Positions 37,580 through 46,990 of a DNA stretch of 64,000 nucleotides are shown in pieces. Numbering within the stretch: position 1 is the stretch's first letter; every line of letters begins with the position of its first letter. Below the pieces are notes generated by a model, which saw nothing but the letters and a program-made list of their open reading frames with translations, did no database searches and was not told the DNA's origin. Origin of the DNA: an uncultured Pseudomonadota bacterium (lineage in GTDB: Bacteria > Pseudomonadota > Gammaproteobacteria > Burkholderiales > Thiobacillaceae); assembly GCA_903835655.1 (NCBI GenBank), contig CAILNT010000086.1:1-64000 (forward strand), in the 5' to 3' direction. Both the position numbers and the translations under genes were made by a program.

Positions 37580-39091
37580 TCATCGCTGGTCGGCCAGACG
37601 TTGGAGGCCGGGTTCCATGTCGGCCAGGAAGGCGATCAGGCTCTTTTCCGCCTCGTCCTGATGGTCCTGGTAGGGGGCGGCGATAATGAGGGCGGTGCCG
37701 TCGTCACGTCCGCCCAACAGGCGGGTCAGGGTGAGCCGGATCTTGATGAGATAGGGGTTGACCGTGTCCCCGCCCTGCACTCGATTCCACTGCCAGGCGA
37801 GGATGCGTTGCCCCTCCCCCGACAGGCGCAGCCGGGTTTCGACCACTTCCAGTGGATGGCCGGACACGCTGACGATGCGCCGCGAACTCCCCACGTTCTG
37901 CCAGACATCGTGTTCCTCCGGAACCATACGGTTTTGGCCGCTGACCAGCTTTTCGCCGCTGCGCTGCCGGGCGTAGTAGGCGGCATAGAGGAGCACGCTC
38001 TCCTTGCCTCGGGCATAGTTCGCCGTCAGCAAGCCATCCATCCCGACCCAGTGCGGCAGCCAGACGGCGAAAGGCCGCGCCTGGGATCGCCAGCCCCCCA
38101 TGGCCACGGGTGTGGACAGGGCTGATGCCGTGCGCGCCAGGGGACGCGCATCGAGGACGCCTTCCCATACCGGGAACAGGGCCGCGAGGCCGACGCAGGC
38201 GGCTGCCATCAGGGCCGGCGAGCGTGGGGACAGGGGCGGCGCGCGGGCCGGTTCGGGCACCATATCCTCCCGCCAGGCGAGTCCCACCCAGAACATGGTC
38301 AGGGTGACGATGCCGAACCACACCCAGCCATAGATGAAGTGGGCCAGGCCGACGGCGTAGTGGTTGCCGACGAAATGACCGATGAGCACGATCATGGTGG
38401 CGCGAAAACCGTTGGCGACGATGGGGATGATCGCCGCGGCCAGGCCGAAGGCCATGCGCTTCCAGAGGGTGCGATAGGTCAGGTAGGCGTAGAGCACCCC
38501 CAGGGTGAACGAGGCGATCAGGTAGCGCATCCCCGAGCAGCCCTCGATCACATTCCACTCCCCGGTCGGGATGGAGAGGAAGGCGCCTTCGCGATAGACC
38601 GGGATGCCGATCAGTTGCAAGGCGGCGACGACAAAATTCGCGGTGAATTCGATGAGCGAGGGAATCAGGAAGGTGCCGTTGGGAACCATCAAGAACAGGA
38701 ATGCCAGGGGAAAGGCGGCGGCACGCACCAGATGCAGGCCGAACAGGGCCCATGTGGCCGCGATCCAGAGCCCGACCAGCGCGTATTGTTCCACCACGTC
38801 CGCTCCCGCCAGGCGCGCGATCAACCATAGGCAGAGCAGGGGCGCGGCAAGCAGCAGAGCGCGCCAGTCGGGTGAGGCGGGCGTCGCGGCCAGCGCGTGG
38901 CGATTTCTCCAGGCCAGCCACAGCGCCATCGGCAGGATGACATAGCCGTGGGTGAAGGTGTCGTAGTGCTCCCAGATGTGCACCATGGCCGAGAAGGTGG
39001 GGTCGAGCAAGGCCGCCAGGCTGGCCCAGGTCAGAGCGAGGAGGCCCAGTGCCATGAGCCAGTCGCGTTGCGGGGAGGTGGTTGGGTTCAT
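37580..39091 (-). CDS. xrtA: Exosortase A fused to an EpsI domain
   Basis: XrtA is the membrane transpeptidase thought to cut PEP-CTERM tails and link the proteins onward. The N-terminal about 290 residues have about eight helices with the catalytic triad visible: Cys in EGCSGMRYL, Arg in ANGFRATMIV, His in GLAHFIYGW. The remaining about 210 residues form an EpsI-like periplasmic domain (VAMGGWRSQ, YYARQRSGEKLV, NRMVPEEHDVW). The protein has 503 residues. The start MNPTTSPQRDW at 39091 has GAGG upstream, and earlier in-frame starts lack family sequence. No PEP-CTERM substrate is encoded in this window. Confidence 0.96.
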   Translation of the reverse strand: MNPTTSPQRDWLMALGLLALTWASLAALLDPTFSAMVHIWEHYDTFTHGYVILPMALWLAWRNRHALAATPASPDWRALLLAAPLLCLWLIARLAGADVVEQYALVGLWIAATWALFGLHLVRAAAFPLAFLFLMVPNGTFLIPSLIEFTANFVVAALQLIGIPVYREGAFLSIPTGEWNVIEGCSGMRYLIASFTLGVLYAYLTYRTLWKRMAFGLAAAIIPIVANGFRATMIVLIGHFVGNHYAVGLAHFIYGWVWFGIVTLTMFWVGLAWREDMVPEPARAPPLSPRSPALMAAACVGLAALFPVWEGVLDARPLARTASALSTPVAMGGWRSQARPFAVWLPHWVGMDGLLTANYARGKESVLLYAAYYARQRSGEKLVSGQNRMVPEEHDVWQNVGSSRRIVSVSGHPLEVVETRLRLSGEGQRILAWQWNRVQGGDTVNPYLIKIRLTLTRLLGGRDDGTALIIAAPYQDHQDEAEKSLIAFLADMEPGLQRLADQR

Positions 39092-39101
39092 CCTTGAATC
39101 C

Positions 39102-40391
39102 TCATTGCAGTAATTCATCCACCCCGGCGAGGCAGGCCTCCCAGGCATAGTCCGCCAGTACTCTCTGGCGCGCGGCGGCACCCAGGTTCACGCCGCCCAG
39201 GACTTCGAGGATGCGAGCGACGAAGCCGCCGGCCCCCTCGGCCAGCAGGATTTCCTCCCGACTCGCCGTCAGGCCTTCCAGGGCTTGGGGGCTGACCACC
39301 AGCGTGCATCCCATGGCCATGCCCTCCAGCACCTTGTTCTGCACACCCCGTGCGATCCGCAGCGGCGCCACCACCACGCTCGCGTGCGCCAGCCAGGGGC
39401 GGATATCGGTCACCCGCCCGGTCACCAGTACGCCGGGGAGGGTGGCCAGCGCGCGCACCTGCGGCGACGGCTTGCCGCCGACGATGGCGAACAGCAGGTC
39501 CGGGCGCAGCCGCCGCAATTCCGGCATCACTTCCCGCGCGAACCAGGTGACCGCGTCCACATTGGGCCAGTAATCCATGGCACCGGTGAATACGATCGCG
39601 GTCCCAGCCAGCGGCTCGGGCCTGGGATAATCGCGCACGGGGGAGAAATAGTCGGCATCGACGCCGTTGCTGTAGCTGCCGATCCGTACCGCGGATTCGG
39701 GCGCCAGGGCACGAAAATCTGCGGCCTCCACCGCCGAGACGAACAAGCTGGCGGTGAAGGCCGCCGCCACCTGCCGTTCCCACGCCAGCAGGCGTTCGCC
39801 TTCGCGGCGATACAGCCAGGACAAGGGCCAGGAGAAGAACCCGGCCCTGGTCGCCGCATACTGGCGCCACTTGTCCGAGTCGATGTCGACGAAATCCATC
39901 ACCCGCCGCATGCGGTCGGGGCGAACCTCGGGCGGCGACGCTTGCGGCCCGCAGCGCTCGCGGGCGGCGCTGGGGGTGAGGGGCATGACGAAACGGCCCA
40001 TGACGGAGGAATAGCAGAGCGCGCGCTCGACCCCGGAGCGCAGGTGTGCGTCCACCCAGGCTTGCAGTCCGGGGTGGCGGTAATAGGGCAAGGTGAGGGG
40101 TTCGCCGCTGAGGAGGCCAGAGAGGGCGCGCAGCTTGCCCAGGCGTGGATTCAGGCCGGCGAAATAGGTCGAGTCACAGATCGAACGCAACTTGTCGCAA
40201 TGTCGCCAGTCATCGGGATCGTCCACGAACGCGCCCAGATGCACCCGGTAATGGCGGGTGAGGTGTTGCAGCAGATGCCAGGCGCGTATCTTGTCGCCCT
40301 TGTCCGGCGGATAAGGAATGCGGTGGGCGAGGAACAGCAAGTCGGGCTTGCCTCCGGCCTCTTGCCCCCGCGTCGCCATCGCCCCTGGCAT
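39102..40391 (-). CDS. Exosortase A-associated sugar transferase (Stp1 type)
   Basis: The protein has 429 residues with the N-terminal LLFLAHRIPYPPDKGDKIRAWH signature of the TIGR03087 glycosyltransferases. A middle RVMDFVDIDSDKW motif follows, then a C-terminal donor site (GAMDYWPNVDAV, GVQNKVLEGMAMGCTLV). The start is ATG 40391, or ATG 40379 four codons later. It precedes xrtA directly and is the first glycosyltransferase transcribed in the locus. Confidence 0.92.
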   Translation of the reverse strand: MPGAMATRGQEAGGKPDLLFLAHRIPYPPDKGDKIRAWHLLQHLTRHYRVHLGAFVDDPDDWRHCDKLRSICDSTYFAGLNPRLGKLRALSGLLSGEPLTLPYYRHPGLQAWVDAHLRSGVERALCYSSVMGRFVMPLTPSAARERCGPQASPPEVRPDRMRRVMDFVDIDSDKWRQYAATRAGFFSWPLSWLYRREGERLLAWERQVAAAFTASLFVSAVEAADFRALAPESAVRIGSYSNGVDADYFSPVRDYPRPEPLAGTAIVFTGAMDYWPNVDAVTWFAREVMPELRRLRPDLLFAIVGGKPSPQVRALATLPGVLVTGRVTDIRPWLAHASVVVAPLRIARGVQNKVLEGMAMGCTLVVSPQALEGLTASREEILLAEGAGGFVARILEVLGGVNLGAAARQRVLADYAWEACLAGVDELLQ

Positions 40392-40395
40392 CGGC

Positions 40396-41427
40396 TTACC
40401 CGAGCTGCCGGATGATGTGCGGACCGATGAAATTGGCCAGCGCGAGCGGCATGCGTTGCCAGGCCTTGATGAACAGGCGGTACTTGGGATTATTGGGATT
40501 GTTCTCGGGCACCGCGCCGGCGCGCACCAGATGGTAGCCGTAGTGCAGCGCTTGCGGCTCGAAACCCCAGTTGTGCTTGAAGTCGTAGGCACCGGTGCCG
40601 ACCTTGCTGCGGCCGAAGTCGAACAGCCTGTAGCCTCGCTCCACGGCCAGCCGCATCACCTCCCAGTACATGAAGTCGCTGCCCGCGAGCAGCCGGGCAG
40701 CCGCCGTGACGCCGGCGTAATAGGGCCACACCTCGTCGCGGAAATAGAAATTCATGACGCAGCACACCACTTCATCCTGCTGGGTGACGCTGACGATGTC
40801 GACATCGGCACCGAATTCCTCCAGCAGCAACTGGAAGTAACGCCTGGGGAGGACCGGAGTGCCCAAGCGGTGCCAGCTTTCGCAATAAGCGGGGTAGAAG
40901 CGCCGCAGATCGTGGTCGATCTCGCTCCTCAGCCCGACCTTGATTCCCTTGCGCACCATGGCGCGTTGTTTGCGCGGTATGGCCAGCAGATTTTGCTCGA
41001 CCTCCGGGTCGAGCGCCCGGCGGAAGGTGGCATAGAGATTGGTTCCGGGCCAGTCCGGATGGGCGGGCGCATCGCGGTCGCGGTATTCCAGATGCCCCAC
41101 GCCGAGCGCCTCGGCCAAGGCCAGTGCCGCCCGATCAAGCGCCTGTCGAGCCTCGTCGTTGGCGGCGACGATGCCGCCGTAGACGCAAAACGGCATGGAA
41201 ACCAGGGTGTGACCAAACAGCGGGCTACGGACTTCGCCCAGGGGCAGGACGCCCTCGATGCGGCCCTCCCGTTCCGCCAGGAGAAAATGGCAGGGTTGTT
41301 TGAGCGCGGTCTCGATCACCCGGCGCCAGCCATAGCGGTGAAAGAAGGTGGCCCCCGGTGCGGCCTGCACATAGGCATCCCAGGCGGCGGCATCGGTGGC
41401 GACGGCAGTGCGGATGATCAGGTTCAT
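40396..41427 (-). CDS. Exosortase A-associated FemAB/GNAT-like protein
   Basis: The protein has 343 residues. Its two GNAT-like halves match the XrtA-associated FemAB family (TIGR03019 type). It begins MNLIIRTAVATDAAAWDAYV and contains PGATFFHRYGWRRVIE, ARLLAGSDFMYWEVMR and the RLFDFGRSKVGTGAYDFKH segment. Relatives attach amino acids through aminoacyl-tRNA. Here it could add an amino acid to a sugar or peptide acceptor, which is unproven. The ATG at 41427 overlaps the deacetylase stop by 4 bases. Confidence 0.9.
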   Translation of the reverse strand: MNLIIRTAVATDAAAWDAYVQAAPGATFFHRYGWRRVIETALKQPCHFLLAEREGRIEGVLPLGEVRSPLFGHTLVSMPFCVYGGIVAANDEARQALDRAALALAEALGVGHLEYRDRDAPAHPDWPGTNLYATFRRALDPEVEQNLLAIPRKQRAMVRKGIKVGLRSEIDHDLRRFYPAYCESWHRLGTPVLPRRYFQLLLEEFGADVDIVSVTQQDEVVCCVMNFYFRDEVWPYYAGVTAAARLLAGSDFMYWEVMRLAVERGYRLFDFGRSKVGTGAYDFKHNWGFEPQALHYGYHLVRAGAVPENNPNNPKYRLFIKAWQRMPLALANFIGPHIIRQLG

Positions 41428-42275
41428 GGATACTTCAACTCGGCGGCGTAGACCCGGTCGGCGCGGCCCCAGCGGAAATCGACACAGAGGCGGTCGAGCT
41501 TGGCGGTCATGCGATCCAGATTGACGTAATGGCGCAGCCGGCTCTTGAGGGGGGCGCCCGGCACCCGCGGCTGAGCGGGATCGATTTCCCATGGGTGGAA
41601 ATAGAATACGGCGGGACGCCTCTCCAGCCGGTTGACCCGGCCGATCAGCCAGCGCGAGGCCGCATAGGGCAGCAGGCGAAAATAGCCACCGCCCGCCGCG
41701 GGCAGGTTGCGCCCGGCCAGGGGAACCGTGGTGGGTGGGATTTCCAGCAGGGCGGGGCAGGTCTTCGGGCGATAGGGGAAACGCGGCGCTTCGGGCATGC
41801 CGTAGTGGTCGTGGGCGATTGGGTAGATGCTGGAACTGTAGCGGTAGCCGGCCTCCGCCAGGACGTCCAGCGCCCAGAGGTTGGCGCGGCCTATGGAAAA
41901 GCTGGGGGCGCGATAGCCGGAAACCGGTACTCCGGACAGGTCCTCCAGCAGTTTCTTGGCGCGCGTCACATCTTCCCCGAATGCCTCTCGCGTGAGGCCG
42001 GTCACGCGCTGATGCCCGTGGCCGTGGCTGGCCAGTTCGTGGCCGGCGGCGACGATGGCGCGAACCACGCCGGGATAGCGTTGGGCGATCCAGCCCAGGG
42101 TAAAGAAGGTGGCCTGCACCTCATGGCGCGCGAATAGTTCAAGGATGCGCCCGACATTGGCCTCCACCCGGCAAGGCCAAGTCTCCCAGGCGTCGCGCGG
42201 GATGGTGTGTTCGAATGCGCCTACCTGGAAGTAATCTTCCACATCGACGCTCATCACGTTGATGATGCCGCTCAC
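41424..42275 (-). CDS. Exosortase A-associated polysaccharide deacetylase
   Basis: This 283-residue NodB-type carbohydrate esterase has motif 1 as MSVDVEDYF, the metal-binding HELASHGHGHQ, the RAPSFSIGRANLW motif and FYFHPWEIDP near the end. It fits the TIGR03006 type. It would remove N- or O-acetyl groups from the polymer or a precursor. GTG 42275, overlapping the wecB stop, gives the family-typical residues before MSVDVEDYF; ATG 42254 is the alternative. Confidence 0.93.
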   Translation of the reverse strand: MSGIINVMSVDVEDYFQVGAFEHTIPRDAWETWPCRVEANVGRILELFARHEVQATFFTLGWIAQRYPGVVRAIVAAGHELASHGHGHQRVTGLTREAFGEDVTRAKKLLEDLSGVPVSGYRAPSFSIGRANLWALDVLAEAGYRYSSSIYPIAHDHYGMPEAPRFPYRPKTCPALLEIPPTTVPLAGRNLPAAGGGYFRLLPYAASRWLIGRVNRLERRPAVFYFHPWEIDPAQPRVPGAPLKSRLRHYVNLDRMTAKLDRLCVDFRWGRADRVYAAELKYP

Positions 42276-43372
42276 GCCGTGCCGTCCAGCCAAGCGCGCA
42301 AGTGCGCCGCGATGCGCTCGGCCGCGTGGCCGTCCCAGAACTCCGGGATGCGCCCGCGTTTGCCGCCGCTGGCGAGGATGTCGCGAAAACAGGCCAGGAT
42401 CGCGTCCGGGTTCGGCCCGGTGAGGGTGTTGGTGCCTTCAACCAGGGTGATCGGACGCTCCGTGTTTTCCCGCAGGGTGATGCAAGGTACGCCCAACGCC
42501 GTCGTTTCCTCCTGCAAGCCGCCGGAATCGGTGAGCACCAGGGTGGCGTCCCGCATCAGGCCCAGCATTTCCAGATAGCCCTGCGGCGGCAGCAAACGGA
42601 TGCCGGGTGCCGCCAACAAGCCCGCCAGGCCGAGGCGCTCCGCGGCCGACCGGGTGCGGGGATGGATGGGGAAGACCACGTCGACCTCGCGCGCAACGAC
42701 GCCCAGGGTTTCCAGGAGTCGGCGCAAGGTGGCCGGGTCGTCGACATTGGACGGGCGGTGCAGGGTGACCACGGCATGGCCCCGGGCCGGTTTCCCGCCC
42801 AGCGTCGCCTCCGCCGGCACGGCCCGGGCCAGATGCGCGCGCAGGGTGTCGATCATGACGTTGCCGACGAACTGGATGCGTTCGCGGGCGATGCCTTCGC
42901 GCAGGAGATTGGCCAACGCCGAGCGCTCGGTGGTGTAGAGCAGGTCGGAGATCTGATCGGTCAGGACGCGGTTGATCTCTTCCGGCATGGCGCGGTCATT
43001 GCTGCGCAAGCCAGCCTCTACGTGGATGACCGGGATACCCTTCTTGGCCGCGACCAGAGCGCAGGCGATGGTGGAATTCACATCGCCCACCACCAGAATG
43101 GCTCGCGGGGGCTGCGCATCCAGCACCGGTTCGAAGGCGCGCATGATGTCCGCGGTCTGCACCGCGTGGCTGGCCGATCCGACTTCCAGGTTGACATCCG
43201 GGCGCGGGATGCCGAGTTGATCGAAGAAGCTGTCGCTCATCGCCGGGTCGTAGTGCTGACCGGTATGGACCAGCTTGGTGGAAATCGCCTGGGCTGGAAA
43301 GGCCGCCATGATCGGCGCGATTTTCATGAAGTTGGGGCGGGCGCCCACTACGCACAGGACTTCGGTCATCAT
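42272..43372 (-). CDS. wecB: UDP-N-acetylglucosamine 2-epimerase (non-hydrolysing)
   Basis: The enzyme interconverts UDP-GlcNAc and UDP-ManNAc and so supplies ManNAc or ManNAcA for the polymer. The protein has 366 residues with VVGARPNFMKIAPIM at the start, VVGDVNSTIACALVA, HVEAGLRSNDRAMPEEINR and TDSGGLQEETTALGVPC. The start is ATG 43372 (or 43369), with AAGGAAA upstream. It overlaps the ATPase gene by 4 bases. The presence of this gene suggests a ManNAc-derived sugar in the repeat unit. Confidence 0.96.
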   Translation of the reverse strand: MMTEVLCVVGARPNFMKIAPIMAAFPAQAISTKLVHTGQHYDPAMSDSFFDQLGIPRPDVNLEVGSASHAVQTADIMRAFEPVLDAQPPRAILVVGDVNSTIACALVAAKKGIPVIHVEAGLRSNDRAMPEEINRVLTDQISDLLYTTERSALANLLREGIARERIQFVGNVMIDTLRAHLARAVPAEATLGGKPARGHAVVTLHRPSNVDDPATLRRLLETLGVVAREVDVVFPIHPRTRSAAERLGLAGLLAAPGIRLLPPQGYLEMLGLMRDATLVLTDSGGLQEETTALGVPCITLRENTERPITLVEGTNTLTGPNPDAILACFRDILASGGKRGRIPEFWDGHAAERIAAHLRAWLDGTA

Positions 43373-44370
43373 TCGTTTTCCTTGCCGCTGGTCAGCGTGT
43401 AGAGCACCTTGCGCACCAGAGGGATGAGTCGGCTGACGGAGCGCTCGATGGCGACCATGCGGCCGTCCATCCGATCCATCAGGGCACTGTCTGGCGTCGC
43501 TGGCCGCGCAGTGCCCTCCTCCCGCGGCGGCGGTGGCTCCTGATTGGCGTGTTGATGATGGACTTCCTGGCGCAGGTCGCTGATGACTTCCTGAACCGCA
43601 CTCGAACCCAGGTGCGTGCGCTCTTCCAGGTAGCCGAACAGGAGGATGCGGTCGCACAGGGTGTTGATGCGTCGGGGCACGCCGGCGGTGAACTGAAAGA
43701 TGGCGTCGAAGGCGCCTTCGGAAAACGAGGGCGAGCCCTGCCAGCCGGCGGTTTTCAGCCGATGCAGGATGTACTGCATGGTTTCCGCACGATCGAGCGG
43801 ACCCAGGTGGTAGGAGGCGATCACCCGTTGCCGCAATTGCAGCATTTCCGGGCTTTGCAGGGTGTCGCGAAATCCGGGTTGCCCGAGGAGGAAGGATTGC
43901 AACAGCGGTTTGTCGCCCTCGTGAAAATTGGAGAGCATGCGCAACTCCTCGATCGCGCGCAGGTTCAGGTTCTGCACCTCATCGACCACGAGCAGCGGCT
44001 TGCGCCCCTGGCGTACCGCCAGTCGCAGATAATCCTCCAGGCCCTTGAGCAGGGCGGACTTGGTGATGCCTTCCGCCTTCAGACCAAAGGCGGCCGCGAT
44101 GCTGCGCAAGGTGTCCTCGGCATCGAGCTGGGTGCTGACCAGCTCAGCGATCAGGTAGGCGCCGTTTTCCAGCTTGCGCAGCAGGCTCTGGACCAGCGTG
44201 GTCTTGCCGGCGCCGACATCTCCGGTGATGATGATGAAGCCCTCCCCGAGAGACAAGCCATATTCCAGGTAGGCGAAGGCGCGCTTGTGGCCACGGCTGG
44301 CGTAGAAGAAACGGGGATCGGGATTGAGCTGGAACGGCTTGTCCCGCAGCTGATAGTAGCTCTCGTACAT
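43369..44370 (-). CDS. Exosortase A-associated ExeA-like ATPase
   Basis: This 333-residue AAA protein of the TIGR03015 type starts MYESYYQLRDKPFQLNPDPR. Walker A is GDVGAGKTT (about residue 51) and Walker B is LLVVDEVQNL. It lacks the membrane helix and peptidoglycan-binding domain of GspA. Its role in the XrtA locus is unknown; by analogy it may help place the export machinery in the wall. It is paralogous to gspA at 12936-14480. Confidence 0.93.
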   Translation of the reverse strand: MYESYYQLRDKPFQLNPDPRFFYASRGHKRAFAYLEYGLSLGEGFIIITGDVGAGKTTLVQSLLRKLENGAYLIAELVSTQLDAEDTLRSIAAAFGLKAEGITKSALLKGLEDYLRLAVRQGRKPLLVVDEVQNLNLRAIEELRMLSNFHEGDKPLLQSFLLGQPGFRDTLQSPEMLQLRQRVIASYHLGPLDRAETMQYILHRLKTAGWQGSPSFSEGAFDAIFQFTAGVPRRINTLCDRILLFGYLEERTHLGSSAVQEVISDLRQEVHHQHANQEPPPPREEGTARPATPDSALMDRMDGRMVAIERSVSRLIPLVRKVLYTLTSGKENE

Positions 44371-44378
44371 AGTGGGTC

Positions 44379-46040
44379 TTAGAAGGTCATGCCGAGTTGG
44401 GCGCTGACCCTGTTTTCCTCGATGGCGCCGCTTGTGGCGTGCTGTTCCGAATGGCGGGCGGAAAGGCTGCTACTGACATGGGGGCTGAGTTGGTGCGTCA
44501 GCAACCAGTAGAGCGCCCAGGTGTCGCTCTCTTGTGCGGCGGCTTCGGCCTTGCTCCAGTTCGTACCCAGGGAGATCGCGGTCCGGGAGGAAAGCGGCAA
44601 GGACCAGTTTGCATCGACGCCGTTCTGGCGGCTCGAACCCGCGGCACTGCTGTTGCTGAGCGACTGGACCCGGGATTGGCTCAGGGAGAAGGCGAGCGCA
44701 CTCCGGCCCAGGGAGAAATTGAGCGTCCCGGCCCAGGTCTTGTTGTAGGTGGTCTGGTTGAGCAACTGGGTATACGGAATGGCGATGGATACCGGCTGGC
44801 AGCCCGCCGGCATGGGCTGGCCCGAGACGATGGCCTGGAATTGGCCGTTGCAGAGGTAGAAAGGAAAGGTGGACACTTGGTTGATCTGCTGCGAGGCATT
44901 CGTCACGGATTCCGCATAGTTCAGGCCCACCACGGCGCGGCGAAGTCGGTGGCTGGAGCTGAGCGCGTAGGAAGTGTAGCCGTAGGAGGACAGGCCGTTG
45001 GTCGTCGTGTCGACGCCGGAGGCGCCCGAATCGAAGTTTTTTTGCGCCGATCCGGAGATACTGGTCAGGACGGAGGGCGTCCAGTTCCCGGACAGGCTGT
45101 AGGAAGCCGAGCCGTTGCGCCGACCGGAAGTCGCGGCCAGCGTGAGCCTGCGAGTCGGCGTCCAGTTGGCGGAGAGGCTGGAAGTGGGGCTGCTGCCGCT
45201 TCGTCCCGCGGTTCCCGTCAGAGTAAACGAACGAGTGGGAAACCAGGTCGCGCCGGCCACCGTGTAGTGGCTGCCTTGGCCCTGAAGGGCGCTTAACCCC
45301 TGGGCGCCGTTATTCCCGCCCCCCAGGAAGACCCGTGTCTTGCTCAATATGGCGTAGCCTACGTTGTAGCTGTCGCCTGTCAGCGACGAGGTGGTGGCTC
45401 CGTAGGCGTTGTTGCGACTGTAGTTCGCCGCATAGCTGAGGCGTTCCGGCCGCGGTCCGCTGCGCAGTCCCAGCTTCAGGTCATCGCTGGTGCTGCTGGC
45501 CAGGGCGCTGGAGCCGGCGCTGGCGTAATTCAGGCCCAGGCTGGCGTCGGTGATCAGGCTGCGATCGAATAACTCGTTGTGCAAACTCGGCGTCAGCGCG
45601 AGCGAGCGGGTCTCGACCCGATTCGAGTTGGTCGTGTCGCTGTTCTGGGAGGTCGCGGCGAACTGCGAGGCGTAGCTTTGACCGACCTGTGCGTTGCCGT
45701 CCAGCTTGAGGACCCCGACGACCGGTTCGACCTGCATGCTGGCGTTGAGTGCCTGGGTGAGGCTGTTCCGGCCGGAGTCGTAGAGCAGCTCGCTCAGGCT
45801 GTAGGTCAGATTGGCGCTGCCTCGCCTTCCCTGTCGGCTCAAGCTGAGGCTGGGCGAAACCTGGGTGATCCATGCGGATTCGGGACTGGTGCTGACCAGC
45901 GCCACGTTGTCGCTATGGGTCTGCGTCAGACTCAGACCGGTCGTGGCTTTCCAGTCGCTGGCGGCAAAGGTGAATGCCGGCAGGAGCCCGATCAGGAGCG
46001 GGAGGACGCGCGAATTATTGCTCAGGAGCTTTCTCGCCAT
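44379..46040 (-). CDS. Exosortase A-associated outer membrane beta-barrel protein
   Basis: This 553-residue protein has a signal peptide (MARKLLSNNSRVLPLLIGLL then PAFTFAA). It continues with alternating, serine-rich amphipathic strands through to a C-terminal aromatic residue (SAQLGMTF). That composition is typical of a large beta barrel and of the TIGR03016-type PEP-CTERM-associated proteins. It may form the outer membrane pore or a scaffold for the polymer. ATG 46040 lies inside the 3' end of the autokinase gene (26-base overlap). Confidence 0.85.
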   Translation of the reverse strand: MARKLLSNNSRVLPLLIGLLPAFTFAASDWKATTGLSLTQTHSDNVALVSTSPESAWITQVSPSLSLSRQGRRGSANLTYSLSELLYDSGRNSLTQALNASMQVEPVVGVLKLDGNAQVGQSYASQFAATSQNSDTTNSNRVETRSLALTPSLHNELFDRSLITDASLGLNYASAGSSALASSTSDDLKLGLRSGPRPERLSYAANYSRNNAYGATTSSLTGDSYNVGYAILSKTRVFLGGGNNGAQGLSALQGQGSHYTVAGATWFPTRSFTLTGTAGRSGSSPTSSLSANWTPTRRLTLAATSGRRNGSASYSLSGNWTPSVLTSISGSAQKNFDSGASGVDTTTNGLSSYGYTSYALSSSHRLRRAVVGLNYAESVTNASQQINQVSTFPFYLCNGQFQAIVSGQPMPAGCQPVSIAIPYTQLLNQTTYNKTWAGTLNFSLGRSALAFSLSQSRVQSLSNSSAAGSSRQNGVDANWSLPLSSRTAISLGTNWSKAEAAAQESDTWALYWLLTHQLSPHVSSSLSARHSEQHATSGAIEENRVSAQLGMTF

Positions 46041-46977
46041 AGCCACCGTAGCCGCCATAACCGTAGCCGTAGCCATAATCGCCGGCGCTGCCTCCCGAGA
46101 CGAATTTGTTGAGCACAATGCCGACATGCTCGCAGCCGGCCAGGTGCGTGAGCGCATCTGTGATCGCATCCTGGGGCGTGCGCTCCGCTTCCACCACAAA
46201 AACGATCTGCCCCATATAGGTGGCCAGTACGGAGGCTTCACTAGTCGCGAGCAATGGCGGGCAATCGAAAATCACGATGCGATCGGGGTAGCGATTGGCG
46301 ATGTCCTGCACGAAGTTCTTCATCGAGGAACTCGCCAGCAATTCCGTGGCATGCGTGATGCTCTCGCCCGCGGGCAATACCGAGAGTTTATCGATGCTGG
46401 TCTTGATCAGCACGTCGGACAAGGGCAGTTCGGAATCCTGAAGGACATCGATCAACCCGCGCTTGGCCTTGAGGCCGAGATACCGCACCACCGATGCCTT
46501 GGACACGTCGGCGTCGATCAGGAGCACGGTGTGTTCCAGTTCCGTGGCCATGCTGATCGCCAGATTGATGGACGTGAAGGTCTTGCCTTCGCCGGGCAGG
46601 GAACTGGTCACCATGATGAGATTGCCGTTCTTCACCCGCTCGACACCGCCGTGGCCGAAGGCATTTGCCAGCAGGGGACGCTTGATCAAGCGATATTCTT
46701 CCGTCACCTTGCTGCGGCCGGAATCCGGGGTGACCGCACCCATCGCCTTGAGGCGCCCAAGGTCGACCTCGCCATACTGGCTACCCATGACGGTCGCCGG
46801 GCCATCATCTTCCGTATGCATGCGGGCGGGGCGCTTTTTGGGTTGGTCGAACGAAGTCTCGATGAGGTCGATCGAGTCCTCGATGAGCTTGTGCCGAACG
46901 GCGTCGTTCTCCACCTCCGCTCCGGGCGTTGCCAGGGACCGGGACAGCCGGCTGGCGGCGCGCTCGATGATGCTCAT
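46015..46977 (-). CDS. Exosortase A-associated tyrosine autokinase
   Basis: This 320-residue cytoplasmic BY-kinase of the TIGR03018 type has Walker A SSLPGEGKT, Walker A' LLIDADVSKA and Walker B IVIFDCPPLL. It ends in a glycine/tyrosine cluster with seven tyrosines (DYGYGYGYGGYGGYG) that serves as the autophosphorylation tail. It works with the chain-length protein encoded just upstream, and phosphorylation cycling controls polymer length and export. It lies 13 bases after the chain-length gene stop. Confidence 0.94.
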   Translation of the reverse strand: MSIIERAASRLSRSLATPGAEVENDAVRHKLIEDSIDLIETSFDQPKKRPARMHTEDDGPATVMGSQYGEVDLGRLKAMGAVTPDSGRSKVTEEYRLIKRPLLANAFGHGGVERVKNGNLIMVTSSLPGEGKTFTSINLAISMATELEHTVLLIDADVSKASVVRYLGLKAKRGLIDVLQDSELPLSDVLIKTSIDKLSVLPAGESITHATELLASSSMKNFVQDIANRYPDRIVIFDCPPLLATSEASVLATYMGQIVFVVEAERTPQDAITDALTHLAGCEHVGIVLNKFVSGGSAGDYGYGYGYGGYGGYGEKAPEQ

Positions 46978-46990
46978 CCCATTCTCCTCA

